A stretch of 64,000 nt of DNA from Ensifer oleiphilus (GTDB lineage Bacteria > Pseudomonadota > Alphaproteobacteria > Rhizobiales > Rhizobiaceae), in contig NZ_JABWDU010000002.1 of the NCBI RefSeq assembly GCF_013371465.1, positions 124,001 to 188,000 of the forward strand, in the 5' to 3' direction. Of the stretch, positions 20,040 through 28,563 are shown piece after piece. A program made the position numbers and the translations under genes. Position 1 is the first letter of the stretch; every line of letters starts with the position of its first letter. Under the pieces are notes generated by a model that searched no databases, was not told the DNA's origin, and worked only from the letters and a program-made list of their open reading frames with translations.

Positions 20040-20189
20040 CATCGGTCTATTTGTCGAAATGCAAAACCCGACGCCGCAGCAATACAGGTTCTCCTGGCGT
20101 GTCTTGATGCAGCAGATGTTCCCTCCCTCATCTGTGTGCGATGCGCCCTCCTAGCCTCGCTCGTCACACGACCAGCGAGGCGCTTTTTT
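20040..20189 (+). ncRNA. candidate small regulatory RNA with anti-Shine-Dalgarno loop (5' end not mapped)
   Basis: In the 459-bp gap between the DUF922 gene and fdxB a strong plus-strand terminator (20154-20189) has no protein gene before it. Just upstream a hairpin CAGATG (20113-20118) / CATCTG (20129-20134) presents a ten-base loop TTCCCTCCCT, complementary to ribosome-binding sites, followed by a second CCCTCC stretch at ~20146. A smaller CAGG-TTCT-CCTG hairpin lies at ~20090. Exposed CU-rich loops plus an intrinsic terminator are the hallmark of rhizobial trans-acting small RNAs such as NfeR1/alpha-r14, AbcR/alpha-r15 and MmgR/alpha-r8. The 5' end is a guess; no strong promoter was located. 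An alternative is a short leader peptide region (see findings). Confidence 0.55.
20154..20189 (+). terminator. orphan rho-independent terminator (of the candidate small RNA)
   Basis: Perfect 8-bp stem GCCTCGCT / AGCGAGGC around a 12-base loop, then GC and TTTTTT. The T run is on the plus strand only, so it cannot serve fdxB, which is read from the other strand. Confidence 0.9.
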
Positions 20190-20243
20190 GGCAATCATGG
20201 CATCGATGGATCGAAAAGCGGCGGCGTCGCCGACGGCAGGCGG

Positions 20244-20564
20244 TCAGGCCTGGCGTTCGGGCACGTGCACGACGAGCCCATCCAGCGCATCGCTGACCTT
20301 GATCTGACAGGAAAGCCGCGAGGTTGGGCGCACGTCGTAGGCGAAATCCAGCATGTCCTCTTCCATCGCTTCCGGCGCGCCGACGACCGCCGTCCAGGCA
20401 TCGTCGACATAGACATGACAGGTGGCGCAGGCGCAGGCCCCGCCGCACTCGGCTTCAACACCCGGAACCGAATTGCGAACGGCGTTCTCCATGACGGTCG
20501 AGCCGTTCTCGACATCGAGTTCGTGGCGCGTGCCATCAAAGGCAACGATCGTAAGTTTTGTCAT
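20244..20564 (-). CDS. fdxB: 2Fe-2S ferredoxin, adrenodoxin type
   Basis: A 106-residue vertebrate-type (adrenodoxin/Fdx-like) ferredoxin, a soluble one-electron carrier. The cluster ligands are C40, C46, C49 (C-X5-C-X2-C in [15 protein letters not shown]) and C86 (RLSCQIKV); an extra cysteine C44 sits inside the loop. Such ferredoxins donate electrons to oxygenases, to cytochromes P450 or to Fe-S assembly; the partner is not encoded nearby. The symbol fdxB is used in the sense common for rhizobial genomes and is less certain than the family. Confidence 0.9.
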   Translation of the reverse strand: MTKLTIVAFDGTRHELDVENGSTVMENAVRNSVPGVEAECGGACACATCHVYVDDAWTAVVGAPEAMEEDMLDFAYDVRPTSRLSCQIKVSDALDGLVVHVPERQA

Positions 20565-20731
20565 GTCACTTTCCGGAATAAGCTGATGGGACTGGCCGAT
20601 AGCGCAAAGCCGCGCAGAGCGGCAGTCGCAAATTTAGGGAAAGTTCTTCCAACAATTCGGCCATTCAGTCAACAACAGCCGGTGAGCGCATCGCGGACGC
20701 GGCGTTTCAGCGCGGGCGGCGATGCGCCTTG

Positions 20732-20829
20732 CTAAAGCGTCGCGCGTCCATCTGGACGCGCGACGGTCGCGGTAACACCTTGAGTTGCTGCATGATTTCA
20801 TCCCTAAATCGATTTCGGTCTAAGGGGAC
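20732..20829. repeat. rhizobial intergenic palindromic repeat (RIME-like)
   Basis: About 98 bp lying between fdxB and the Hpt gene. It starts CTAAAGCGTCGCG and contains a perfect 13-bp hairpin (20738-20750 / 20753-20765, CGTCGCGCGTCCA) followed by the segment TTGAGTTGCTGCATGATTT and an AAATCGATTT block. I recognise this arrangement (hairpin, then GCAGCAACTCAA, then an ATCGATTT-centred palindrome) as a short repeat scattered in Rhizobium/Sinorhizobium chromosomes. Recognition is from memory; the hairpin is seen directly. Confidence 0.75.
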
Positions 20830-20848
20830 ACGCAGTCGCCGGCTGCGA

Positions 20849-21217
20849 TCAGCGGCAGAGTTTGAGGATGAACAGCTCGGCCTCGAGCACGCTCGTTGCC
20901 AGCACGTCGGGCAAAGTCGGATCGGTCGGACGCTGCTCGATTGCGCCCGCTGCGGCCGCGACGTCGACGGCGCCGACGGCAAGGGCTGCCCCCTTCAGTT
21001 GGTGCGCTGCCTGCGCGCGTCCATTTCGCTCGCCTTCGGTGATTTCCTTCATCACCTTGCGCGCCTGACGCGCGAACAATTGCAGCACTTCTATTTCAAG
21101 CGCCTTGTCGCCCATCGTCTGCGCAGTCAGATGGACAAAGTCGATGGGCTTCCTGCCGGAGGAAGAAGAGCTACCCGGAGTATCGGGTGCTTCAAAGGCA
21201 ATTCTGAGGGCCGCCAT
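20849..21217 (-). CDS. histidine phosphotransfer (Hpt) domain protein
   Basis: A 122-residue stand-alone Hpt protein. About 25 Ser/Pro-rich residues precede a four-helix Hpt domain with the phospho-accepting His72 in AAHQLKGAALAVGA. Stand-alone Hpt proteins relay phosphate between a hybrid kinase and a response regulator. It is far too short to be ChpT (the CckA partner), which is ~200 residues and histidine-kinase-like, so a link with cckA 10 kb away is not implied. The 13.1-kb SixA phosphatase could in principle act on it. No partner kinase is adjacent. Confidence 0.85.
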   Translation of the reverse strand: MAALRIAFEAPDTPGSSSSSGRKPIDFVHLTAQTMGDKALEIEVLQLFARQARKVMKEITEGERNGRAQAAHQLKGAALAVGAVDVAAAAGAIEQRPTDPTLPDVLATSVLEAELFILKLCR

Positions 21218-21833
21218 CAGCCGATTTCCCTATTGTTTGTATAGTGTTGTCCTTGTCCGCTGCCACCCTGCCGTCGCGCATCGTTTGCGCTGTGACTGCA
21301 ATGGGCGGCACGGGCGCCATGCCGGACCGCGCCTGTTCACCGGGCGCCGTCACAGGACGGTCGCTGCGGTTTCTGCAGGTATCATCCTCCATGGGCGGGC
21401 GCTGCTATCGGCTTAAAACGGGGCGCAATATAGGCAGGAAACTGGGAAAATGGTTAACGACCGTTAAACCTGCTGTTTTCCTTGTCTTTTCCGCCCTAAC
21501 CCCCTCTATCGCATTAAGAATTCATTAGGATTTTAATGAAGCCGGAGTGCTCTTAATTGTAAGAACCCGGCTAATGTGTCACTACGATACGGTTAGGAAC
21601 GGGCCTGCGTACGAAAATGGCAACCGTTCCGGTGGATAAGCGTTGCGAGTGGTGCCCTCGGGGGACAATTCCGACTATCCATCGAGGAAATGATGTGGGT
21701 GATCAGTAGGGTATTGCGTAGATGTGATGCGCGTATCTTGCCGTCACCGCCCTGGTGAAGAGAGTGCCCGGCCGCAGTCGCGGTTTGGATGGGCACGCTT
21801 CGGCGGAGGCAAAAGGTAATGAGGCGTATCCCT
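21218..21833 (+). promoter_or_regulatory. 616-bp intergenic region upstream of the giant coiled-coil gene, with CtrA-like motifs
   Basis: No gene seen. The 21450-21550 part is AT-rich relative to the rest and contains TTAA-N7-TTAG (21514-21528), one base from the CtrA consensus TTAA-N7-TTAA, and TTAA-N6-TTAA (21454-21467). They lie ~300-380 bases before the start at 21834. CtrA control is only a suggestion from these motifs. Confidence 0.4.
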
Positions 21834-24800
21834 ATGGCGACGAAGAAGAGCAACGAGTCGATTGACGAAAAGGCCTTCCAGGCTCTGGAAGCTGCCCTTA
21901 AGATCGATTTTGACGAGCTTAAGTCGAGCCCTAACGACAAGACTTCCTTGGATGATCCGGAGGAAAATGTGTCTGACTCCACCCATCAGGCTGCCCAGCC
22001 CGATCACAGTCGAAATGCCAAGCCTCAGCAGGAACCACCCCGCGCCGCGCGAGCCAATGACGCCGCACGCGGGCTCGCTCCCGAACCTGCGCCGAAGTCG
22101 CCTCCCCTTTCTCCGGCAAACGACGACGGTCGCCGCTCGCCGGCGGCCATGTTGCGCGCCCTCGACGTGCGCTCGAACCGGGCCGCCATACGTGTCGCTG
22201 CCCTCGTCTCCATCGTCTGGGCCGTGGCCGGCCTTGGTGTCGCAAACCTGCTTTATGGTCCGCAGATCTGGCAGATCCGCACGCTGAGCGATCTCGCCGC
22301 CACCCCCGGTGCCGTCGGCGTTGCCATCGGCATCCTACTGCCGATCATGCTCTTCTTCTCATTCGCCATCATGATCGCCCGCGCGCAGGAACTGCGCAAC
22401 GCCGCGCGCTCCATGGCGGAAGTGGCCCTGCGCCTCGCCGAGCCGGAAACCGCCGCCGCCGACCGCGTCATGACAGTTGGTCAGGCCGTTCGCCGCGAAG
22501 TCTCCGCGATGAACGAAGGCATCGAGCGCACGATCGCCCGCGCTACCGAACTCGAGACGCTTGTTCACTCGGAGGTCAACGCACTCGAGCGCAGCTACAG
22601 CGAAAACGAACTGCGCGTACGCACGCTGGTTCAGGAGCTGGGCCTTGAACGCGAAGCCATCATCGGCCACTCCGAGCGTATCCGCTCGACCATCGCTGGA
22701 GCCCATGGCAAGCTGAAGGACGATCTCGACCAGGCGGGTGAAGATATTGCGTCGCGCATTGCGATCTCTGGCGAGGCCTTCGCCTCGCTGATCGACACGC
22801 GCGCTGCGGCTCTCAGCGAAAAGTCCGATGCAGCGCTGCAGAACATCGGCACCATGCTGACGAACCGCACGGACTCGCTCCTTTCCGGCCTGACGGCTGC
22901 CGGTCTCGGGCTCAGCAGCGAGTTCGACACCCGCCTCGATCAGCTGAGCGATACGCTGACCAAGCGTGGCGAGCAGCTGCTCGGGCAGTTCGAAACCCGC
23001 GCCTCCTCGCTCGACGCCAATACCGAAAAGCTGAATGCGGCCCTCAACGAGCGCGCCCGCCAGCTCAACGAAACGCTGATTGCCCGCACCCGCGACCTCA
23101 ACGAAAGCCTGAGTGTCGGCCAAAGCGCGATCGCCGGTGGCCTTGAGGACGTGCTTGCAACGCTTAACGCCACGCTCGACGAAAAGGGTGCACATTTCCG
23201 CCAGAGCCTGCGCTCCAGCGCCGACGACGCGATCATGGATCTCGACCTGCGCGGCGGCTTCTTCGAAGAGAAGCTGCAGACGACGGTCGGCCAGCTGGCG
23301 ACCGCCTTCGACGAACGTTTCCACGAGTTCGCCTCGGCCTTCGACAAGCGGGCCAGCATGCTCGACACCAAGCTGATGGAAAGCCTGCACCGCATCAACG
23401 AAACCGTCACCGGCGGTTCGGATGCCATTGGCAGCGCCCTCGACGGCAGCATCGAGAAGATCGGCTCGGCCCTTTCGGATCAGTCGTTGTCGCTTGCGAC
23501 CGCTCTCGGCGCCACGCACGACTTCATCGAGGAAACGATCGGCAGCCGTACGTCCGACCTCAGCAACCTGATCGGTGGCGCCCACAGCCGTATCGACAGC
23601 GTGCTTTCCGAAAAGACCAGCAGCCTGATGGGCGCCCTCTCCGAGGCGCAGGATCGCATTGAGAACGGCTTCGGCCAGCGCGCCGATGCGCTTGCCAATG
23701 CTCTGACCTCAAGCGAACAACGCCTGACCGAGGGTCTCGACACCCGCACGGCGCAGTTCGTCGATGGCCTGCAGGCCGCCCATGCTCGCATCGAGCAGAC
23801 GCTGACGGGGTCGACCGACGAGATCACCAGCGCCATCGCTGCAAGCCAGCACCGCCTCGACAACACCCTGTCCGAGCGCACCCTTGCCCTTTCGACCGTG
23901 CTGTCGACCGGTACGGACGCAATCGAGGGCGCTGTCGGCGAAACGGCCGACCGGCTGGAGCGTGTTCTGTCGGAACGCAGCCAGGCGATTGCGGAAACCC
24001 TATCGAACCAGACATCGGCGCTCGACGGCGTTCTTGCCGACCGGTCTGCCCACATCACCTCGACGATGACGGCCCGGGCCAACGAGATGGCGGACTCCTT
24101 GAGCCGCCATGCCGAAGACGTCGCCGACAACCTGACGTTCCGCGCGACGGCCGTCGCCGAGACGATGACCGATCGTGTCGGTGAGATCGAGCAGAAGCTT
24201 TCTGACAGCGTGTCGCTGGTTGCCGAAAACCTCGGCGGTCGCGTCAGCGAGATTTCCGACACGCTCACCAACACCAGCGCCCGGATCGCAGAAGACCTCA
24301 GCGGCCGCGTGGGCAAGATCTCGGACGCACTGACCGCCACGAGCGCCCAGATCGCCGAAGCACTGACGGCGCGCACGACCGAGGCGACCGCCTCGCTTGC
24401 CGGCAAGGCAACGGAAATCGAACAGACGCTGACAGGCCGTGCCGAGCACCTGCGTGAAACCCTGTCGTCGACCCACGAGCAGATCCGCGCCACGCTCGAC
24501 GACCGCATCAACGCGATCAATCTCGCCGTCGATCAGGGCCGCGATCAGCTGGAAGGCATGCTGTCTGACCAGTCCATGTCGATCGCGACAAGCCTTGCCA
24601 CCAGCGCCAGCATGCTCGAAATGTCGCTCGAAGAGCGCCAGGCGGCCCTCGCCGGCATCATCGACCGCAGTGGCGAAACGCTGGAAGCCCGCATGCGCTC
24701 GACCACCGGCAATATTGCCGAGCGGCTGGCGGAGACCGCAGGCCAGATCAGCCTTGCCGCCGACACGTTGACCAACCGCGTCGACATGTCGATCAATGGC

Positions 24801-27800
24801 CTTAACGATCGCCTCGACGACACCGGCCTGCGCATCGAGACGAGCCTTGGCGCGCTGGAAGAACGCATGCGCGACAGCGCCGAAAATGTCGGTTCGATTG
24901 CCGATGCGGCAGGTGCTCGTGTCGAGACCCGCCTCGGCTCGCTGGAGGAACGCATGCGTGGTAGCGTCGACAATGTCAGCGCTATCGTCGACGATACGGC
25001 AGCCCGCATCGAATCCCGGCTTGGTTCGCTCGAAGGCCGCATGCACAGCAGCGTCGACAAGGTCGGCGCGATCGTCGACGAAACCGGTAGCCGCATCGAA
25101 TCCCGTCTCGGTACGATGGAAGACCGCATCCGCGACAGCGTGGGCAACGTCAACGCAATCGTCGACGACACCGGATTCCGCATCGAGGCCAGCATCGGCA
25201 CACTTGAGGATCGCATCCGCGACAGCGTCGGCAGCGTCAACGCCATTGTCGACGATACCGGCGCCAAGATCGAGACAAGCCTCGGCTCTCTGGAAGGCCG
25301 CATTCGCGGTAGCGTCGGCAGCGTCAACGCACTTGTCGATGACACCGGCCTGCGTCTCGAGACGAGCCTCGGTTCGTTGGAAGATCGTGTCCGCGAAAGC
25401 GTCGATGGCGTCAACGCGATCGTTGGCAACGCGGGACAGCGCATCGCCGATAGCCTTGGTGAACGCGCCGGCGAAATCGACCGCGCCAGCGAGGAAGCGG
25501 CAAGCCGTATCTCCAGCGCCATCAATGCCGGCACGGACCGTATCGAGGAACGCCTTGGCACAATGGACCGCGCCCTCAACATCGGCCTCGAAAACGTCAA
25601 CCGGACCATCGAAGGCAAGGCCGCTGTGCTTGTCACCAGCCTGCGCGGCGCCGTCAGCGACGTAACGCACGAGATTGATGCCGAAGCCGGCCGTATCGAG
25701 GGCAAGACTGCCGACCTCGTCACCAGCTTGCGTGGCGCCGTCAGCGAAGTGACGCAGGAGATCGACGCTGAAACGGGCCGCATCGAGGGTAAGACTGCGG
25801 ACCTCGTTACCAGCCTGCGCGGCGCCGTCAGCGAAGTGACGCAGAAGATCGACGCCGAAGCGGGCCGCATCGAGGGCAAGACTGCAGACCTCGTCAGCAA
25901 CCTTCGCGGGGCAGTCGGCAATGTTGCCCAGGAACTCGACACAGAGGCCGCCCGCATCGAGGGCAAAGCCGCGGGTCTGGTCACAACCCTTCGCGGTGCC
26001 GTCAGCGAGGCAGCGCAGGAACTCGACGCGGAAGCGGCCCGTTCCGCCGGCCTTCTATCCAAGGCTGGTCAGGACTTTGCCAACGTACTCGCCTCCCGCA
26101 ACGCCGATTTCGCCAACGCGATCGAACAGACCGCAGCGGCAACGGCCGCCCGGCATGCCGAACTCGCCCGCTCCGTCGCCGACGCCTCCGACAGTGCCAC
26201 TGCACGCCTTGCCGCCACCCATGGACAGGTCGCCAGCCACGCCCAGAACATCCAGCAGGGCCTTGCCGATGCCGAGAAGGCTCTGGAAGCGCGCAGCGAA
26301 GCGATCCGCAACACGCTTGACGATCGCACCCGCGAACTCAACTCGATGCTCTCAGGTCGCTCGATGGAGCTTTCGCGTATCATCGACGAGCAGGCACGTC
26401 CTGTCATCGATCAGTACGCCGCCACCGGCCGCGAGGCTGCCGAGCGCATCGCCAGCGTGACACAGGACAGCACGGACCGCCTGCGTGCGGAAAATGCCGC
26501 ACTGGTCAATGCCATCACCGAACGCACCGGCGAGACGCTCAACGCCATCTCGCTGCGCGCCGAGGAAACGGCAAAGGCGATGAAGATGGTCGAGAACCGT
26601 CTGCAGTCGACCGCCCTTGGCCTCATCGACCAACTCGCGGCCAACAACACGGCGATTGCAACCGTCATTGATCAGGCAAGCAACAACCTCGGCGACATGG
26701 ATCAGCGGCTCGAGGCGACGGCCAGCCGCTTCTCGGAAACCACGCGCCAGGCCTCCGACATGCTGTCGACCTCCACGCGACTCATCGAAGGCAAGGTTGA
26801 CAAGCTCTCGGACATCTCCGCCTCCACGCTGTCGCAGATCGGTGGCATCGTCGGCCGCTTCGAGGATCACTCCAAGGTACTCGGCCAGGCTTCCGACCTC
26901 CTTGGCGCCGCCCAGTCGAACCTCGTCAGCACGCTCGAGGAACGTCAGGATGCCTTGCGCACCCTGTCTGTCGGCCTCGTGCAGCGCTCGGAGGAGATCG
27001 AGCGCACCATGCGTGCTCTCGAAGGATTCGTCGACGGCGCCTTCCAGCGCGCCGAAGAGCGTTCGGGTCTGGTTGCCGGCAACCTGCGCAGCGGCATCCA
27101 GCAGTCCTTCTCGGATGTCGGTCGCCTGCTGTCGAGCACCGAACAGCGTGCAGCCGAAGCCGCCGAATCCATGCGCAATGCGCTGGCACAGGCCGGCGAC
27201 GAAGCGGGTGCGTCTGTTGAAGCCGTCTTCTCGCGCGCCGAAGAACGGTCGCGCCAGATTGCCGATACGCTGCGCTCCGGCGTCGAGACCTCTTTTGCCG
27301 ATGTCAACAAGACACTCTCGGCCGTCGAAGGCCGTGCGCTCGGCGCCTCCGAAGCGCTTCGTCAGGCGATAGCCAAGGTTGGCGAAGATGCCGGCTCCTC
27401 GATCGAAGGCGCCTTCGCAAACGCCGAGGAACGCTCCAAGGAGGTGGCGAACCGTCTGCGTGGCAGTGTTGCCTCGTCGGTCTCCGATGTCGAGCGCATG
27501 CTGAACGAGAGCGGCAAGAAGTCGGATGGCGTTGCCACCCAACTGCGCGACGCTGTACGTGTGGCGATCGACGAAGCCATCGGTCGCTTCAGCGGTGCCA
27601 CCGACGATATCCGTCGCTCGGCTGGCGAGATCCGCAAGGAACTCGACATGACCCGCGAGGAGCTGAAGCGCAGCGCCTTCGACCTGCCGGAGGAGGCCAA
27701 GGAAAACGCCGCTGTCATGCGCCGCGCCGTGGCCGAGCAGATCAAGGCATTGCAGGAACTGTCGGATATCATCGGCAAGTCCTCGACGCAGCTCGAAGTG

Positions 27801-28508
27801 GCCCAGCCGCTGCGCCAGCAGCCGGTTGCCGCCGCCCCCGTGGCTGCAGCCGCCGTCACCCGTCCGGTCGAGCAACCGGCCGTGGAACCGCGCCGCCAGG
27901 ATCCGGCGCCGACGCTGCGTGGCAGCCTCGGCATCGAGCAGGCCACCGTTCAGCAGCCTGCCCCCATTCAGCAGCCCGCTCCGGTCCAGCCTGTCCGCGC
28001 CCAGCCGGCGACGCAGGCCGTCACCAGCGAGGTCGCAGAAGGCGGCGGCTGGATGCGCGACCTGCTGCGTGCCGCTTCGCGTGAAGAGGCCCCGGCGGCA
28101 GCACCGCAGCGCCCGGCTGAAAGCCAGCCTGCGACACGCAGCGGCGACACCCGCAATCCGCGGCACGTGGTCGAATCGCTGAACTCGCTGTCGGTAGATA
28201 TTGCGCGCGCCATCGACCATGATGCGTCGGTGGACCTGTGGCGGCGCTACCAGCGCGGCGAGCGCGACGTCTTCACCCGCAGACTTTATACGCTGAAGGG
28301 ACAGCAGACGTTCGACGAGATCAAGCGCAAGTACGACCGCGAGCCGGAGTTCCGCACCGCCGTCGATCGCTACATCGCCGATTTCGAAAAGCTGCTCGCT
28401 GACGTCGCGCGTAACGATCCGGACAAGCGCATCACCCAGACCTACCTCACGTCCGACACGGGCAAAGTCTACACGATGCTCGCCCACGCAGCCGGCCGCT
28501 TTAACTGA
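21834..28508 (+). CDS. giant membrane-anchored repeat/coiled-coil protein
   Basis: A 2,224-residue protein. Residues 1-115 are polar and probably disordered. Two membrane helices follow (~118-140 and ~160-183). Then comes ~1,800 residues of uninterrupted predicted helix with almost no Pro or Cys, a Pro/Gln/Ala-rich linker (~1994-2100) and a compact C-terminal domain (~2106-2224: SLNSLSVDIARAIDHD, WRRYQRGERDVFTRRLY). The helix is built from regular repeats described separately: 22-, 29- and 62-residue units. Large proteins of this design are conserved in Rhizobiaceae and are often mislabelled kinesin-like or apolipoprotein-like because of the coiled coil; there is no motor domain. I infer a structural or envelope-spanning role. 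ATG 21834 (MATKKSNESIDEK, GAGG ten bases upstream) is preferred to 21819 and 21789. Monocistronic. Confidence 0.9.
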   Translation: MATKKSNESIDEKAFQALEAALKIDFDELKSSPNDKTSLDDPEENVSDSTHQAAQPDHSRNAKPQQEPPRAARANDAARGLAPEPAPKSPPLSPANDDGRRSPAAMLRALDVRSNRAAIRVAALVSIVWAVAGLGVANLLYGPQIWQIRTLSDLAATPGAVGVAIGILLPIMLFFSFAIMIARAQELRNAARSMAEVALRLAEPETAAADRVMTVGQAVRREVSAMNEGIERTIARATELETLVHSEVNALERSYSENELRVRTLVQELGLEREAIIGHSERIRSTIAGAHGKLKDDLDQAGEDIASRIAISGEAFASLIDTRAAALSEKSDAALQNIGTMLTNRTDSLLSGLTAAGLGLSSEFDTRLDQLSDTLTKRGEQLLGQFETRASSLDANTEKLNAALNERARQLNETLIARTRDLNESLSVGQSAIAGGLEDVLATLNATLDEKGAHFRQSLRSSADDAIMDLDLRGGFFEEKLQTTVGQLATAFDERFHEFASAFDKRASMLDTKLMESLHRINETVTGGSDAIGSALDGSIEKIGSALSDQSLSLATALGATHDFIEETIGSRTSDLSNLIGGAHSRIDSVLSEKTSSLMGALSEAQDRIENGFGQRADALANALTSSEQRLTEGLDTRTAQFVDGLQAAHARIEQTLTGSTDEITSAIAASQHRLDNTLSERTLALSTVLSTGTDAIEGAVGETADRLERVLSERSQAIAETLSNQTSALDGVLADRSAHITSTMTARANEMADSLSRHAEDVADNLTFRATAVAETMTDRVGEIEQKLSDSVSLVAENLGGRVSEISDTLTNTSARIAEDLSGRVGKISDALTATSAQIAEALTARTTEATASLAGKATEIEQTLTGRAEHLRETLSSTHEQIRATLDDRINAINLAVDQGRDQLEGMLSDQSMSIATSLATSASMLEMSLEERQAALAGIIDRSGETLEARMRSTTGNIAERLAETAGQISLAADTLTNRVDMSINGLNDRLDDTGLRIETSLGALEERMRDSAENVGSIADAAGARVETRLGSLEERMRGSVDNVSAIVDDTAARIESRLGSLEGRMHSSVDKVGAIVDETGSRIESRLGTMEDRIRDSVGNVNAIVDDTGFRIEASIGTLEDRIRDSVGSVNAIVDDTGAKIETSLGSLEGRIRGSVGSVNALVDDTGLRLETSLGSLEDRVRESVDGVNAIVGNAGQRIADSLGERAGEIDRASEEAASRISSAINAGTDRIEERLGTMDRALNIGLENVNRTIEGKAAVLVTSLRGAVSDVTHEIDAEAGRIEGKTADLVTSLRGAVSEVTQEIDAETGRIEGKTADLVTSLRGAVSEVTQKIDAEAGRIEGKTADLVSNLRGAVGNVAQELDTEAARIEGKAAGLVTTLRGAVSEAAQELDAEAARSAGLLSKAGQDFANVLASRNADFANAIEQTAAATAARHAELARSVADASDSATARLAATHGQVASHAQNIQQGLADAEKALEARSEAIRNTLDDRTRELNSMLSGRSMELSRIIDEQARPVIDQYAATGREAAERIASVTQDSTDRLRAENAALVNAITERTGETLNAISLRAEETAKAMKMVENRLQSTALGLIDQLAANNTAIATVIDQASNNLGDMDQRLEATASRFSETTRQASDMLSTSTRLIEGKVDKLSDISASTLSQIGGIVGRFEDHSKVLGQASDLLGAAQSNLVSTLEERQDALRTLSVGLVQRSEEIERTMRALEGFVDGAFQRAEERSGLVAGNLRSGIQQSFSDVGRLLSSTEQRAAEAAESMRNALAQAGDEAGASVEAVFSRAEERSRQIADTLRSGVETSFADVNKTLSAVEGRALGASEALRQAIAKVGEDAGSSIEGAFANAEERSKEVANRLRGSVASSVSDVERMLNESGKKSDGVATQLRDAVRVAIDEAIGRFSGATDDIRRSAGEIRKELDMTREELKRSAFDLPEEAKENAAVMRRAVAEQIKALQELSDIIGKSSTQLEVAQPLRQQPVAAAPVAAAAVTRPVEQPAVEPRRQDPAPTLRGSLGIEQATVQQPAPIQQPAPVQPVRAQPATQAVTSEVAEGGGWMRDLLRAASREEAPAAAPQRPAESQPATRSGDTRNPRHVVESLNSLSVDIARAIDHDASVDLWRRYQRGERDVFTRRLYTLKGQQTFDEIKRKYDREPEFRTAVDRYIADFEKLLADVARNDPDKRITQTYLTSDTGKVYTMLAHAAGRFN
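23844..24767 (+). repeat. 22-residue (66-bp, hendecad) tandem repeats inside the giant gene
   Basis: Fourteen consecutive 66-bp units in register. Examples from the stretch beginning at 23976: units open RSQAIAETL, RSAHITSTM, HAEDVADNL, RVGEIEQKL, RVSEISDTL, RVGKISDAL, RTTEATASL. Hydrophobic residues fall at unit positions 5, 9, 16 and 20, that is 4-7-4-7 spacing, the signature of an 11-residue (hendecad) coiled coil as in apolipoprotein-type 22-mers. Units are diverged at the DNA level. Confidence 0.8.
24831..26048 (+). repeat. 29-residue (87-bp) tandem repeats inside the giant gene
   Basis: Fourteen units of exactly 87 bp with no phase break (1,218 bp). Units 1-7 (24831-25439) are of type R-I-E-T-x-LGSLEER-x-R-x-SV followed by NAIVDDTG; units 8-9 are diverged linkers that keep the register; units 10-14 (25614-26048) are of type GKTADLVTSLRGAVSEV then TQEIDAEAGRIE. 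Units 11 and 12 are nearly identical, pointing to recent duplication. 29 residues over eight helical turns (3.63 per turn) lies between heptad and hendecad geometry. Confidence 0.85.
27042..27545 (+). repeat. 62-residue (186-bp) repeats inside the giant gene
   Basis: Two complete units and one partial, opening at 27042, 27228 and 27414 with FQRAEERS, FSRAEERS and FANAEERS. Each has a conserved LRSG/LRGS segment and a SFxDV/SVSDV segment. Confidence 0.75.
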
Positions 28509-28531
28509 GGCAGCGTCAATCGGAAAGATCA

Positions 28532-28563
28532 GACGGCCCCATCGCAAGGTGGGGCCGTTTTCG
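28532..28563 (+). terminator. terminator of the giant coiled-coil gene
   Basis: ACGGCCCCA / TGGGGCCGT stem, loop TCGCAAGG-like, followed by TTTTCG, 24 bases after the stop. Confidence 0.85.

Noticed and set aside
20849-21217. Hpt protein as the CckA partner ChpT
   Set aside because: Too short and of the canonical HxxKG Hpt type, whereas ChpT is a larger histidine-kinase-like dimer.
24831-26048. Possible CRISPR array or minisatellite
   Set aside because: The period is exactly 29 codons, substitutions preserve the reading frame and helix pattern, and there are no unique spacers between identical repeats; it is a protein repeat.
21834-28508. Kinesin-like or apolipoprotein-like annotation of the giant protein
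   Set aside because: Only the coiled-coil pattern is shared; no motor domain or nucleotide-binding loop is present.
26352-28547. 731-codon minus-strand frame opposite the 3' part of the giant gene
   Set aside because: Shadow of a strongly biased coding sequence; no RBS and composition mirrors the repeats on the other strand.
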